A stretch of DNA of 64,000 nt from Amylostereum areolatum (Eukaryota; Basidiomycota; Agaricomycetes; Russulales; Stereaceae), in NCBI GenBank assembly GCA_012932865.1, contig SAXG01000075.1, forward strand, positions 62,001-126,000. Direction: 5' to 3'. The notes beneath the pieces are model-generated. The model did not search any database, was not told where the DNA came from, and saw nothing but the letters and a program-made list of their open reading frames with translations. Below, piece after piece: positions 1-12,498 of the stretch; position 1 is the first letter of the stretch, and every line of letters begins with the position of its first letter. Both the position numbers and the translations under genes were made by a program.

Positions 1-6
1 GAACAA

Positions 7-1562
7 GTGTCAAATGCACTCTTCGACTTGTCCGGCACAAAGACTGTTCGCATATTTCCATTACTCTTTGAAACCTTCCTCTTTGGTAAGTTTTCGCCTT
101 CGAGAGTCGGAGTTCCGACTAACCGACATCCCTATAATTCCAGGGATCCTCACTCTCCTTGTCATCGCGTTAACCTATGTACTCAGGTAGGACCTTGACA
201 TGGATATACGACTGATCGTGCTACTGAGCAACACCCAAAGCTCGAAGGGACTTCGCTCTCGGCCCCGCCTTCTGATGCTTATCTTAACACTAATGATGTA
301 TGCCCTGTCCGTCGCGTTGTGGGCGATCGACGTGCATGCCACCTGGTATGACCTCAGCATCATGATTCCGTTCGACCTTGCTGGTGACGATGGTTCTGCT
401 CCTGGGAATGATCCCAATTCCTATACCATGGTCGTGGGGAACGTTCTCGCTGCAGTCGTCGTAAGTTCATCATTTTATGCATAACGAGAGACGCAGGTAC
501 AGCTCGTTAAGCTGCTCTCTCATCTACAGACCATCATGAGCGACTCTGTCGTGCTCTGGAGAGCTTGCGTCGTATGGGGTATGCATAAGGGCATGCGCAT
601 CTTCTCTGTCATCCTTATTCTTGTCCAGATATGTGCGTCCATCTTTTTTTTCTGCTCCTTTCATGTCCTCCCTCGCGTTATTCTGCTTAACAAGATCATC
701 ATGTGCAGGCTCCTGGGTGGTTTATATGATTGGGGCCGTTGTATCTGACACCGTGTTTGCGACGCCGGCATCTTTCCGACCGCTGGGCTCTCCTTCCGCA
801 TATGCCGACCTGATTGCCTTGGCATTTTCAGTGTCACTTGCTGCCAATGTATGGGCTACAGCAATGGTTGCCTATAAAGCTTGGTTAGTTGATCAGTAAA
901 TCTTGTCATCATAAAGACTCCTAACTGATCAACAGGAAGCACAGGCGCGACATCCGTCGCTACCTGAACAACCGTACCAGAAAATCCGCTGTAGAGGCTG
1001 TATTCCTGCTGCTTGTGGAATCTGGTATTATCTATGCAATACTTTGGGTGAGATTTATTTGTCTATATCAGCCAATTTACACTGACTCTCATCGCAGGTT
1101 TTCTATACCATATCAGAAATAGCATCTAACGAAAATTCTGTGTCCCTGGTCCTGAATTCAGACGCAGCAGAGCGTGCCGCGCTTGTTTGGGCCAATGGCA
1201 TGAATCAGATACCGGTAAGTGAACTTTGCGGTCCTCTTGGAATATCACTCACTTCACATACCTAGGGAATATACCTCACCCTCGTCATCCTCGTCGTCGC
1301 GTTTCAACAGTCACATCGCGAAAGCACGCTCTCAAACATGCGCTCAGGCGCCGAAATATCCGTCCCGTTCTCCTTCCGCATTCCACAGACGACCGTTCGC
1401 ACCGACGACACCCAGCAGCATCGTTCCATACACGTTACAATCCCAGACGCGCAGATCACATCCCGTCCGGAGATCGTCGTCGTATCGAGGGAGAGTGCGA
1501 ATTCACTTTCGGATGAAGGCGACGTGCATGCAGGCATCGAGCCCGGTGAAAAGAGCGGATGA
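7..1562 (+). CDS. Seven-helix fungal membrane protein, 5' end cut by window edge
   Basis: Eight exons join in one frame with consensus GT/AG borders: (<7)-85, 144-186, 229-460, 530-632, 709-883, 936-1047, 1098-1214 and 1266-1562. The product shows a series of hydrophobic segments (for example around MIGAVVSDTVFATP and LLLVESGIIYAILWVFY), an RxCVVW-like motif after the third segment and a hydrophilic Ser/Thr-rich cytoplasmic tail. This layout is typical of the large, uncharacterised seven-transmembrane protein families of agaricomycetes. I know no substrate or ligand. The start codon lies upstream of base 1. All intron phases are consistent, so the model is well supported although the function is unknown. 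Confidence 0.8.
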
Positions 1563-4500
1563 TTATGTGCGTCGGTTCCGGTGTAACCCCCAACTTGTTT
1601 CTACGTGACGATATCTGTACAATGGGCGCATTCCACACCCCGTTATGCGTATATATTCGTGGAGTCTTATACTACATCGACTGGCACTGGTGTAGCACTC
1701 ATCCGGGCTCTTGAGTGCCAGTGGACGACCGCGACTGCCACATGAATATCCAAGTTCCACAACGGCGTTCGTATCTTTCCAGCGATGGCCAAATACGTTC
1801 CTCGTCCTTTCCCCCACATCAAATGACTTACGATATTCCCTTCTACATACTACGACCCACGCCGCCGTCTCACCGAAGTCTCACCCATTCGATGTCCGAC
1901 TCGCCCCTCATCTTTGTCCCCGTCAATTCCTAGGCATCTGAATTCTCATTTCCTCCCACCCCCTCTCGTCGCTGACCCATAGTACAACCCCACACTCGGC
2001 GCAACTCCCGTCTCAGAAAGTACCCAGCTCCCGCCTCCATTTCTGAACCCTCGCCCCCAGCGCCATCTTCATCCCCACCCGGGCCGCCCTCCAATCGCGC
2101 ACGTACAAGTCCCCTTGAACCTAGCGCGGACTGCGACCATCTACGCACTCCAGCTCTCCGGCGTCCTCGCATCCAACATCGCGTGGCTCGCGGAGGTTGT
2201 AGGGCTCTGCGTAGCGGGTCAGGAGCGCCCGCCGACGCTGACGAACAACATTACAGCCGCATTCGTCCTCGAAGTACAGGCACGGAGGTGTGGACGGGTG
2301 GAGAGGGATATGAGGGGGGAGTTGAAGACATTCGACGTGAAGGCAAAGGCTCGAAGATTGGAACCTGTAAGCTTGCGGCTGATGACGTTCAGCTCCTCGT
2401 CGACCCGTCGGTGGATCCTTGTTGGTCTGTAGTTCGAAATGCCGGAGCCTACATTGGCTATAACACGCCCGCCCTCCCGGCCGCACGGAGACCGACGATT
2501 CCCCGGTCCACGATGCTTTGCGTCGAATCAACCTGGTGCGAGAAGGAACGAGAGAAGGATCGTAGATGGTAGTAGAATCCCAGGGCCGAAAAGGTTTTTG
2601 GCGGCGGGAGCTGTTGGCGCCGATCTTGCGTGTTGGTTCGCGGGAGCGCACCGGACGTTGCGATGGTCATAGAAGAGGAGACCGGAAAGAATAGAATTTT
2701 GGAGGGCGCAGATACATGGGATGCGGGCGCGAGCAGGGAGAACATGGAATAGTGCGTAGTCATCTTAGAAGGGTATGGTGAAAGTGTAGCGAGAAGAGAG
2801 GGCGGAGGACGGGGAAATGCGAGACGTATGAGCGTGCAAAAACAGCGTAGTCGATCTGGCGATGTGTATATCAGGGCAGAGGATGGGACGTGCGCGTGCG
2901 AAAATACAGCGAGGGTAGAGGGAGTGCATGGAAAGTAAGATGGACAGGAAAGGAAACGGGAACAGGCAGGGGGCGCGGCGTGTCAGCGTCGTCCGTCCGA
3001 GTCATGCCCGCGAAAAGACTCTGCTTGCTGGTCAGGCTGGTACGAGTGGTATTCGTGTATAGCCACTTGTCTATACACACAGTCTCGTCAGCAACCGCGA
3101 CCACCAGAAAAAAGGAGGGGGGAAAGGGCCACGCACAGCTTGTTATCTTTGAGTCCATTGCCGTGTCCTTTCGCGTGGGCTCGTGTTGTCTCTGTCTTCG
3201 AAGAGTCAGAAGACGAGTGTGATTTTGTCCATAAAATGTCGTTGATGGCCCGCTCGTTCACTGTACAGTCAGAATGTCAGAAACCGAGTTAACTGCAAAA
3301 ACACGCGAGCCGAAGAGGATCGCTGAACGCCTCGGCGTCGAACGCATATTCTACATGTCGATGGCACTACCCCGCACTCCGCATCCCATAGCAATTGCAA
3401 CAGCCCAACGCCATTTATAACCTTTCATGCGTTCAACCAGATAGCCAAGGAGAAACGTCAACTCACCGGTTGTTGCAAAGGCCCCACACTCCGTCGACGG
3501 TAAAGAACTGGATGCGCCCAGCGCGGGGAAAAGGTAACATCGAGGGTTCCACATCGCTTGTCTTTTTCGGATTCTTCCTTATGCGACAGCCTGGGAGAAG
3601 TATACTGAGCATGTGTCAGAACAGATTGAAAGTACGACAGCGAGGACAGACGTCCACGAGTAACAACAAAAAAACTCACCCCCCCGTGTTGAACCCTCAC
3701 TTGGGACCCAAGTTATCTTCTGCGACTTTCACATCGGTACTCCCGAGCCCGTGCGGTGAGTATATCCAGGACCGCAGGCTGTCGGTGGCGACCGACGGGT
3801 TATGGGCAGTGAAAAGCATCGAGAGAGGATTGACGAGCACGATCGACATGGTGGAGAGGCTGAGAGGAGGGGAAAACGCGACCGACGCTCTTCACGATCA
3901 CGCACTCAACCAGGCTTTCTTCTCACCCTCATCATGCTCCCCCTCCCCCCTCCCTCGAGCTCACCTATTCAAAGCTGGAGACAGTGGAACGCCCGTGCTT
4001 TATTTTCCCCCAGAAAGTAGATCCAGCTTTACATTGATACCTCAAACCTTGGGAAAATCTGGCAACTTCCCCTGGTTGTCGGCTGATGTCCTAACGCGAA
4101 GTCTGCTTCTCATGCTCGGGATTCTGGAACAGCAATAAGAGAATTAACTGTATCAGGCCCTCTGATACTCGATGAAGGACATGCGGCTGCTCAGTTGTGG
4201 GCGGAGGGGGGGGCTTTAGTTCGCGAGGTATGTTGCTGTCGACTTTCGACATGTTCGCACTAGCTCCTGACCTCGACTATTCGTAGCACTTCATGATGAG
4301 GTATCTGTATCCTGGTTTCATCTACGTGGTACGTTCTTATTCTTCATTATTTTGTCGTCTTTGTGCACCAACGGTTCTTATTGCGCCATCCCCTTCTACG
4401 TACCATAGTTGTACACTGTATCCGTAATCTTATCGAACACTATTTTCACGCCCATCCATATCAAGACGATACTGCTTAGAAAGCGAATTGTATCGCGAGA

Positions 4501-4780
4501 ACTCGTGGGGTTTGATCTGCGTATCCTTGTCACTGACATCGACGAGTCCTGGTACTTAGGCCGACCAGTTAGAGCTTCTCATCATCAAAAGCATTCCCTC
4601 GGGCGGTCGACACCTTCGTTCCGCCAGCCATGCGCCAGGATCATACCCCAGATAGGAAGATTACAGAGAGCCCTGTTCCGGGGGGCACTGTATGTCACAG
4701 TACGGGCCTTCCCTTTCCGCTGTAAGATGTGCTCCTCTGGTTGACAGTTCGCAGCTAACCCTCCGTTTGAACTTTGAAGG
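1563..4780. other. Long stretch without a supportable gene
   Basis: Several open frames of 60-247 codons exist on both strands, for example 3395-4138 plus and 2121-2651 minus. None shows a recognisable domain, codon-position bias or a clean intron pattern, and they overlap each other in conflicting frames. The GC-rich part near 1.9-3.2 kb could hold a decayed gene. I see no repeats with transposon ends here. Confidence 0.5.
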
Positions 4781-6462
4781 AAACTCGAACGGCTGGGACA
4801 CGACCCTCTATACCTGATCGTCATTGAAGTCCTACGCCACAAGAGCTTGGAGCTGATACGTTTTGCCAACGTTTGCCGGAATATTCGCAGCATAGCCATA
4901 CCTATTCTTTTCCGCCACAGCTTTTGTGTGTGGAATGAAGAAAACGAAACCGTCGAGTTCCCGCCATCAACACTGTGGCCGTACATCCAGTTCGTTCACT
5001 AACTATGATCTAAAATGCATCGGTTGACCGTCGTGCCTTCAGGTCCATTCGGCTTATATTGGAGCCCTATTATATACCCGGAGTTGGATACCCAGTCACT
5101 TCATTGGGGGAATACCTCCGACAATTCCCTTGCCTCTGCTCTGTAGTGTTCAGTAACATATTTGGCGGAGTTCCTCTGAACATCATTCGTGCATTCTTGA
5201 CTCCATCCATCCGCAGCATCCATTTCGACAGAACGTCCTGGGCAGGACCGATCCCCTCGCTCTATCCCGAAAACCCTGGCCTCGATTGGCCGCCCATCGA
5301 CGCACAGTCAGCGGTGAATATCTTGCCCCCCATCGTCACCGAATTCATGTACACGGACACACAGTGGCGTCGACTACCCGCTTACGAATATAAAGAGAGA
5401 TACTGGGGTGTCCGAAGGCTTCTTACCGTATCATACGGTCCCGAAGTGGGATACCTTCGTCCTTTGGTCATGCACATTTACCCCACCGTGCAAAAACTCG
5501 CCCTCCCCGCCGAATCGACGCCTTTTGATGCCATGGCCAAAGTACTATGGCCTTGCCTTCTCGAGCTACATCTCTGGGGCCGATATCCCGAGAGTGACGA
5601 ATTGAAGAACATCGTCCCTGCCCTCAGCATGATGCCCCATCTCCGTGACTTGGAAGTCGTCGCGGGCCACCCAGATCAACCTAACCGCGTGCGTCTGTGG
5701 TCAGAAAGCGCAGCTCCAGTCCCAAACTTTGTCCAGCTTCGCACGTTCAAGTTGTCCTACCCAAACCCGCACGATCTCATATTTTCCCATCTGCCCCCTA
5801 CCCTGCGTCATCTCTCCCTTCGCGACGAGCCCAGACACTATCACTTCGACCCGCCGCCTGCCCGCGGGGTCCTTCACCTATCCTCACCCATCCCCTCAAG
5901 TTCGGAGCTACTGCAAATTCTGTCTCAGTGTCGGTTCGATGAACTGCGCTCTCTGGAGGTGGTCTACCAGGCGGATGATGCGGAGCGGGAGCTTTTGGCT
6001 TACATCGCATCGGAGTTCTCGTACCTCGACACACTCGAGGTGCACCGATACGAAAAACGTCTCATGAACATGGTAAGCCGGACATTCGCGGCCGAAGATC
6101 ATATGGCTGATTGTTACCCTCGACCTTCTTAGGTTGACCTAGCCCGCCTCCTTTCTCCCCTTCAGCGTCTTCGCATCTTATGCTTTAGGTTTGAATGCAA
6201 AAAGTACACCGGGCGGTCGAGTCGAGATGCGAGAACTTCCCGCTGGCTTCCGGTAGATGATCCAGAACCAGACACGTTTCCTGCGGTAGCCGACGATTTC
6301 GTTCGAGCGTTCGTGTCGCCGGTCGCCCCTCCGAACCTGGAGATGATCTCTATGCTTCACGTGCGGCTGTCGATGGAATACAATCGCTGGGAGCGGTGGC
6401 GAGTCATTGAGTCGCAGGATGGTAGCCGGAGGGTGGAGAGTCTGCCTCTAGGAGAACAGTAA
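4781..6462 (+). CDS. F-box/LRR-like protein, paralogue copy 1
   Basis: Exons are about 4781-4989, 5043-6072 and from about 6133 to the TAA at 6460-6462. The intron after VSRTF-region base 6072 carries GTAAGC and ends in CTTCTTAG. The N-terminus has an F-box-like stretch (LGHDP, LELIRF, CRNIRS), followed by a leucine-rich scaffold of roughly 400 residues with repeats such as LPPTLRHLSLR and MMPHLRDLEV. Such proteins usually recruit substrates to SCF ubiquitin ligases; here that is inferred. Two close paralogues lie on the other strand at 40.4-42.3 and 43.5-45.2 kb. Those start with a short Arg/Thr-rich first exon that I cannot find here, so this copy may be 5'-truncated or use another first exon. 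Confidence 0.72.
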
Positions 6463-8741
6463 GTGTGTTCTGTGTTGCAATGAGTTTCCCTATCGCTAAC
6501 GATGTGAAGGGATTCGACAAATGTCCCGTCATTATCTAACCGATATTAAAGGAAAGGTTTCATATGTTTTTTCGTGTTCGTTGTTTGTTGTACTTATCTA
6601 AATGAGTTGCAGTGGGAGATTGAAGTGATACTGACATCAAGATGTAATGTACTTGTACAGTGGCGTAAACACAGTCATATATAGCATGGGTCGGTTGGTA
6701 ATTCTAGGCGAAGGTTGTGCTACTACTGTGCTCTAATGACTATGTACACATGGTGGACCGGTACCGTGACGAGTTACGAGTATGACGACCTCGAGTTTTT
6801 TTCATTCAAATACATTTATATCCCGCGTTATGACGACCTCGAGTTGAGCGCAGATCGAGTCGGAGTTAGTCTCCCAGAGGCAGACGAGATAATTCGTCAA
6901 CACTTCTCAAGTTCAGGATCCTCTTATGTCGGAGTCTGGCTAGTCTCCCAGAGGCAGACGAGACACTTGCGTCAAACCTTCTCAAGTTCAGGATCCTCGT
7001 GTCTGGCGTCTGCTTTTGATACGGTAACCGTTGTCGGGAGGTCGGGGGAGCTTGATTGGCGCCTGTTGCCGTCATCGGCATGTCATGTGCGCAAGTTAAA
7101 TAAGATAGTTATTAGTTACTACTAAAAATGGCAGGTATTGCGTGACGGTACTGTGTCAGACTCAGATTTCAACGTCGCTGGCAGACTGCAAGCTCTCTGG
7201 ATTGTCGTATATTTACATGTGGATATCGTCCCCAAGTTCACGAGTTCCATATCCCACATGTTAGACATGCAGTAAGTGAAGGTGGTCGTGCTATACAGCG
7301 GCAAGTATAATGAGTAGTACACAAGAAACATACGGTGCACGGCCATTTGACGAGAGGCACTGAGAGCGGAGCAGGACAAGGCTTGAAGGGAAGATAGTAG
7401 AGAGCTGCCTAGAGCTGCGCTGTAAGTATATGGCCAGACATCTGAGAAAAATTGTGGAAAGCAGTATGAGAGGACATCCAGATTCCAGGCTGCTCTTTCA
7501 CGACTGTCATGAACGCCTCCTAAATATATACATTGGACCTTACTTTACTATAGTTTACCATCAGACCTCGCATCGGACTTCGCATCGGCTTTGCATCGCG
7601 TCCGGCCCTTTGGGCATACCGGTCTTCTCGGCTTCCTCGGTCATGATCTAGACCTTGGAGTCACACTTACCTCGCCTCGTGTTGTGACCCACCTCGTACT
7701 CCGTGGTACCCACTTCGTAGTCCGTCCTGACCCACTCCTACTCCGGCTTTGTTTGTCTTCGTTTGGGTCCTTATCCTCATGTATATAAGGGCTCACCAAT
7801 CTATGAGGAGGGGTCATCTCGACCTTTTCTATTCTCCGGCTACCTGGGGGATCCTCCCTAAGTACTGCAGGGGAAGGTCCACACCTTCGTTATCACCCGC
7901 CCCCCTCGATCCTATCCTCGTCTCTCCTCACCTTGTACCTCGTCGCGACGTCCTGAACCTGCATCGCAGGTAGACCGTTGCTGACAACGACATACTCAGC
8001 CGCCGATTATGCACTGTCAACAGAGCGACACTAGCAGGGAGGATAAACCAGATGCCATAGAGTTGTTAGAAGTATCGTGATGGACGACACGGTATGCACC
8101 ACCAGTGAATAGGTTGCAAGGATTATTACCTGACCCAGCCTGACTCACCTAGTAGTAGTTCGTCTGCACCTGTTTTTCGACGCAAAGTCCACTATATCTT
8201 CGCTGAAGTCGTCCTCTATCTTTCGTAGCGATCACTCCGCGGCGGCATGGTGAAGAATGCGCGGACAAGCACGATGAAGGAGGATGAGGTGGAGAACTTG
8301 GAAGAATCGCGCGCGATAATCAGTTATTTTAGATTATTTACAAATAGTTTGCATGCTCGGCGCTGCTCGGCATGACACTGACAAGGCTGTTGGCTCGGAA
8401 CATACTGAACTCCCCCGACCTCTCGACAAGCGCATCAGTGGGAAAAGTAGACTAAGTCTGGCACACATTTGCCACTTCCTCTCAACACGGTCGTCCTCGC
8501 AATCCGAAAACATGCCTTCTCTCTGTTTTTCGCAGAGTTCTTCTCCCTCACACGAGCCATCAATCGAATACCGAAGTCTCGTGCGCTCAAACAGGCTTTT
8601 ATATTCGCCGACCGAATCATAAATCTGTATGTTGAACTTGCTGCGCTCAACACGCGACACCTACAGGTCGGGCAACTGACTCACACATCTACCTAGAACA
8701 TCTTCAAGAGACCTGGTTAGTCTTTCGCCGCCATATCGACC
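6463..8741. other. Intergenic region with short direct repeats
   Basis: No gene is supported. Around 6866-7012 a unit of roughly 74 bases occurs twice in tandem with some divergence; both copies contain CCCAGAGGCAGACGAGA and TTCTCAAGTTCAGGATCCTC. A 14-base direct repeat (ATGACGACCTCGAG) lies just before it, near 6783 and 6829. The part from about 8350 on resembles the sequence upstream of the truncated transporter copy at 39.8-40.1 kb (reverse strand), so it is probably the transporter's upstream region. Confidence 0.5.
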
Positions 8742-10973
8742 ATGCCGCACACGCAAGTCGTCAAAGAGCCGATCACGTCCAGGGAAGTCGGACAGTCGGT
8801 GCGTGCTTGTATCCATGATGGTGTGACTATCTTCCTGACTGTGAACGTTGAACGTTGAACGTTGATTGTCTAGCCTGGTGATGACAGTTCAAAGTCGAGG
8901 GAGGCCCTACCCGGTGGATCAGTATGTTTTCCCTCGGTCTCAATACCAAAAACAGAGCTAACTAGGTAACAGTGTCTGGCTCCTGCGTTGGATGACATCC
9001 CCGTACTCCATTATCATAATCAAGAGCCTCATTCCGCTGCGTACGTTTCATATCATAATCACGATACCAGTACATTAACCGGCACGATTGACCCTCTAGG
9101 CCGAATAATTTCATCCAACGCACAAAAAGAAACATCGCAGGATACATGTGCGCTTATACCCTGTGCTCGTTTTTTGCATCCACCGGAGGCTTCCTTTTTG
9201 GCTTCGACACTGGTATGCTTCTCCTTTCGATTTAACTGTGCACACCTACAATGCAATATACAGGCTCTGTTGGACCCGTGACCGTCATGCCCCAGTTTGT
9301 CGAAGACTTCTCCCTTCACTCGCCCGTTATCCAAGGCCTCGTCATTTCATCCATTCTCATCACTGCATCCTTGGCCTCCGTCATCGCAGGCCCCGTCTCC
9401 GACCGGATTTCCCGCACGCGTACATTTGCCTTGGGCGGGGCGATCTTTGGCATGGGCTCCACTCTCGCCGCAGCTGCAAATGGTCTACCGATGCTGTTTG
9501 TGGGCCATTGCATCACGGGTATAGGCGAGGGGTTCTTCCTCTCCACCTCACGGTTTACATCCTCGAAATTGCTCCAACCAGCATTCGCGGACGCTTGTCG
9601 TGCACCCAACAACTTTTCATTACGATCGGCGTGACCTCGGGTACGGGTTTCCACTGGTTCGACCCAGAATCACCACTCATACACATCGCTGGACAGGTTT
9701 CTTCGTGGCTTACGGGACCGTCAGACTGACGTCGTCCTTCTCCTATTGCATCGTCTTTATGCTCCAAGCCGTCTGCTCGCTGGCCTTCGGACTGGGTTCT
9801 CTTTTCCTACCCCATTCTCCCCGTTGGTTGCAACACGTTGGGCGGGCAGAAGATGCGGCACGCGCGTGGGAAAGGCTAGGCTATACCGCTGCTGAGGTGG
9901 AGAAAGAGCAAGAGGTTGAACAGCGTGTGCGCGCTGAAGCAAGTACAAACAGAAACAGGCCGGAAAGCTCGACGATGAAGATGCTCTGGGGCAAGGATGT
10001 GCGTCGGCGTACACTTTTGGGGGTGTTCTTAATGGGAATGCAGCAAGTACGCGTTACCTTCGCCTGCCGCCATTTCGCCTGCCGCCATTTTTTTCCAGCT
10101 GACGTACATATAAAGGCATCTGGAATCAATGGTGTGCTATATGTTTGTACCTTCTAGGCCTCCTACCCCAGCATGTGAACTAATACCTCTCTCAAGTACG
10201 CACCTGTACTCTTCTCACAAGCTGGCCTTTCCTCTACTACTTCTGCCTTCCTGGCCTCCGGCGTATCAGGCTTGATAACCGTCGTGTGCACCATTGTGGC
10301 TCAGGTCTTCACCGACAACTGTTTGTTTGCTCCTACCTTCTTTTGCCTAATCTTAACCAATATATCACAGGGGGTTGTCGTCCGTCCATGATAATTGGAG
10401 GTGCAGCGATATCCGGGTCCATGTTACTTATTGGTACCCTCTATGCTACCAATGCGACGGCTATGACCAGCGGACGCTACACCATTATCGCATTCATATA
10501 CATCTTTGTCATTGCGTTCTCTATGAGCTGGGCCGTCGTGAACCGCATCTACTGCTCTGAGATCCAGCCTATGCACACGCGCACGGCCGCGACGAGCCTC
10601 GGCCAGTGTGCCAACTGGGTACTTACATTTCCCCTTCTCTCGCTCATACTTATCCGCGGCCCAAACTAACTCTACCTGATCCAATTAGGTGGTCAACTGG
10701 ATCATCGCATTCTCGACCCCGCTCTTCCTCTCTGAATCGTCCTCAGGCCCATACTTTCTCTTCGGCGCGTGCTCCCTCGTCACGGTCATCGTCTGCGTAC
10801 TCTTCCAGCCCGAGAGTCGCGGGGTGTCACTCGAGGCGCTGGACTCGATATTCGAGGTTTTGCCTTGGCGGAGGATGCTGTCGAGGCGGGCGATTCGGTT
10901 CAGTGCGCGAATGCACGCGGAGGCAGAAGATCCGATCCCATTACGACTGCTTACTATTGGTGCCAATGCTTGA
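8742..10973 (+). pseudogene. MFS sugar/quinate-type transporter with a single-base frameshift
   Basis: Exons I can place are 8742-8798, 8874-8921, 9141-9212, 9264-9640, 9697-10046, 10116-10142, 10197-10320, 10371-10618 and 10689-10973; the joint between 8921 and 9141 is unresolved. The protein has the sugar-porter signatures of the major facilitator superfamily: GGFLFGFDTG in helix 1, GPVSDRISRT after helix 2, ILEIAPTSIRGRLS, PHSPRWL, and GCRPSM in the middle loop. Twelve helices can be assigned, so it would import a sugar or related polyol at the plasma membrane. Near 9553 the frame jumps by one base between GEGFFLS and TVYILEIAP. One C appears to be missing in CTCCACCTCACGG, so the gene is broken unless this is an assembly error. 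A truncated duplicate lies at 39.1-39.6 kb. Confidence 0.75.
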
Positions 10974-11350
10974 GACTGACTAGGAGGTAATTTTGGTGTT
11001 ATTTTCGGTTTATGACACGTGGCGAAGTTCATGCGACATATATACGCGATAAAGCTTGTATATCTTCCTTTCTCCCCCCATCGTAGAGCAGGGTGGCCTT
11101 GATGTTTACTGTAGAGTTTCTGTACGCGATGAACAAGCCAGATTATATCGTACTCTACTTGGCTCTTTGCGCCCTTCTCCCCTTATCTGTATAGAAAGAA
11201 TGACTTAGAGTCCTTGCATCAACGTGGGGTATTGGTGTTTTACGATTCAGTTTAGGGAGTAGCCTCAGGTGCCGGGGAAAGCGCGCACGGCCTTTCCCAA
11301 GCCTTTCCTATCCTATCCTTCCCCTTCATACTTGTACCACGCCGTTGCCA
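10974..11350. other. Intergenic, nothing identified
   Basis: An AT-moderate spacer between the transporter and the next F-box gene. I see no repeat, RNA gene or promoter motif that I would defend. Confidence 0.5.
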
Positions 11351-12075
11351 ATGACCTGTGTCCTACCTCCGGAACTCCTCAGACTTATCATCGACGAACT
11401 CGAATCTCCAGATCATTTCCGAGCATTACGCTTGGTATCATCAACCTTCAACGCATTTGCGACTCCTCGCGCATGCCGGACTTTGCATGTCTCCAATCGG
11501 CTGAACAGTGGAGCAAACCTCAAGAACTTGCTACTCGCAACACACATTACACCGCACGTCGAGGAGCTTTTCTATTGCGATAAATGGGCGGAAGATGGCC
11601 AGGATAAGATGCTCATTCCAGGTGCGTGTCTCCCGTCTTGCCTGCCTTGCGCTCATTATTAACCCAGTCACTTTCGCAGACTACGATCCTGCCAACATGT
11701 CCGATCGCATTGCAGGCAAGCAGCTTGTCGAAGCCTTCCTCATGCTGTACAACCTGTCCTCGCTGTCCTCCTTGGTTATGACATTTTATCCCGAATTTGA
11801 AGAGTCAAGGATGCGCCACGAGTGTTCTTCTCATTGGACCCTTCAATCCGCGCTCCTTACAGCACTATCAAGACAGACGACCCATCTCTCCCTAAAACTT
11901 CGCGCCTTCTCTATCCACAATCTCATTGCCTTCCATGACCCCTCCGGCTTGTATGAGTCAACGTCCTTCATCACCCTCCTCAGCCACCTTACCGCTCTCC
12001 ACATCACCACCCTCTCGGATACGAATCCGCTCTCCGGCACCGTGCATGGGTTTCCGATGGCCAAGTTCTGGGGAA
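11351..12075 (+). pseudogene. F-box gene, 5' part, interrupted by a Gypsy insertion
   Basis: The ATG is at 11351. Exon 1 runs to 11621 and exon 2 starts at 11680; the intron is 58 bases and ends in TTTCGCAG. The first 50 residues form an F-box (LPPELLRLIIDELE, LRLVSSTFNAFATP), and a leucine-rich body follows. The reading frame is cut at 12075 by the LTR that begins at 12076, and it resumes at 19181 in the same phase. If the insertion and one copy of the GGGAA duplication are ignored, the total is 393 codons. As it stands, the transcript would run into the LTR and stop, giving a truncated protein. Confidence 0.85.
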
Positions 12076-12498
12076 TGTCAGAAACGCAGTTTATGAGACC
12101 GATGGAACCGCCTAAGTCGCAACGATGGGAGGAGCAAGAGAGAACAGATAGATTCGAGAGTGTCAGGCCTAGGGTAGTGCAACGTGCGCTACAGTACCGT
12201 ATGACGAGATGGACAGTCTGAGGAAAAGGGAAAAGGGATACTGTCCTTATATACAAGTGGGAACGATGGTGCGATGCGATGCGATAGTGGTGCGAGCGGG
12301 GGGAACAATAAGAAAGGAGTCATGGGGAGGAGGGCGGGAGTCCGGAGCAATGATGTCATAGATAAGGATGCGGAACACCGTTCGGAAGTCCGGGCAGTGA
12401 CGTCGTTGGAGCATGTGATGCGAAGGAAAGTCATGTGCCGTGACGCGTCGCGTGTACAAGGTCTGCAAACGAAGAAAGAAATGGAGCGATCCGTGACA
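12076..12498 (-). repeat. 3' LTR of Gypsy-1
   Basis: This 423-bp direct repeat is identical to 18753-19175. It starts TGTCA and ends TGACA. The pol frame reads through the polypurine tract and ends inside this LTR, at about 12431. A CTTATATA box on the plus strand corresponds to TATATAAG on the element's coding strand. Confidence 0.95.

Noticed and set aside
2121..2651. Minus-strand open frame of 176 codons rich in Arg and Pro
   Set aside because: A similar-quality frame exists on the plus strand over the same bases; neither shows a known motif or intron signals.
3395..4138. Plus-strand open frame of 247 codons
   Set aside because: No domain, no codon-position bias, and it conflicts with other frames; composition looks like chance.
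12189..12468. Identical small frames repeated at 12.2-12.5 and 18.9-19.1 kb
   Set aside because: They are the same LTR sequence read twice, not a duplicated gene.
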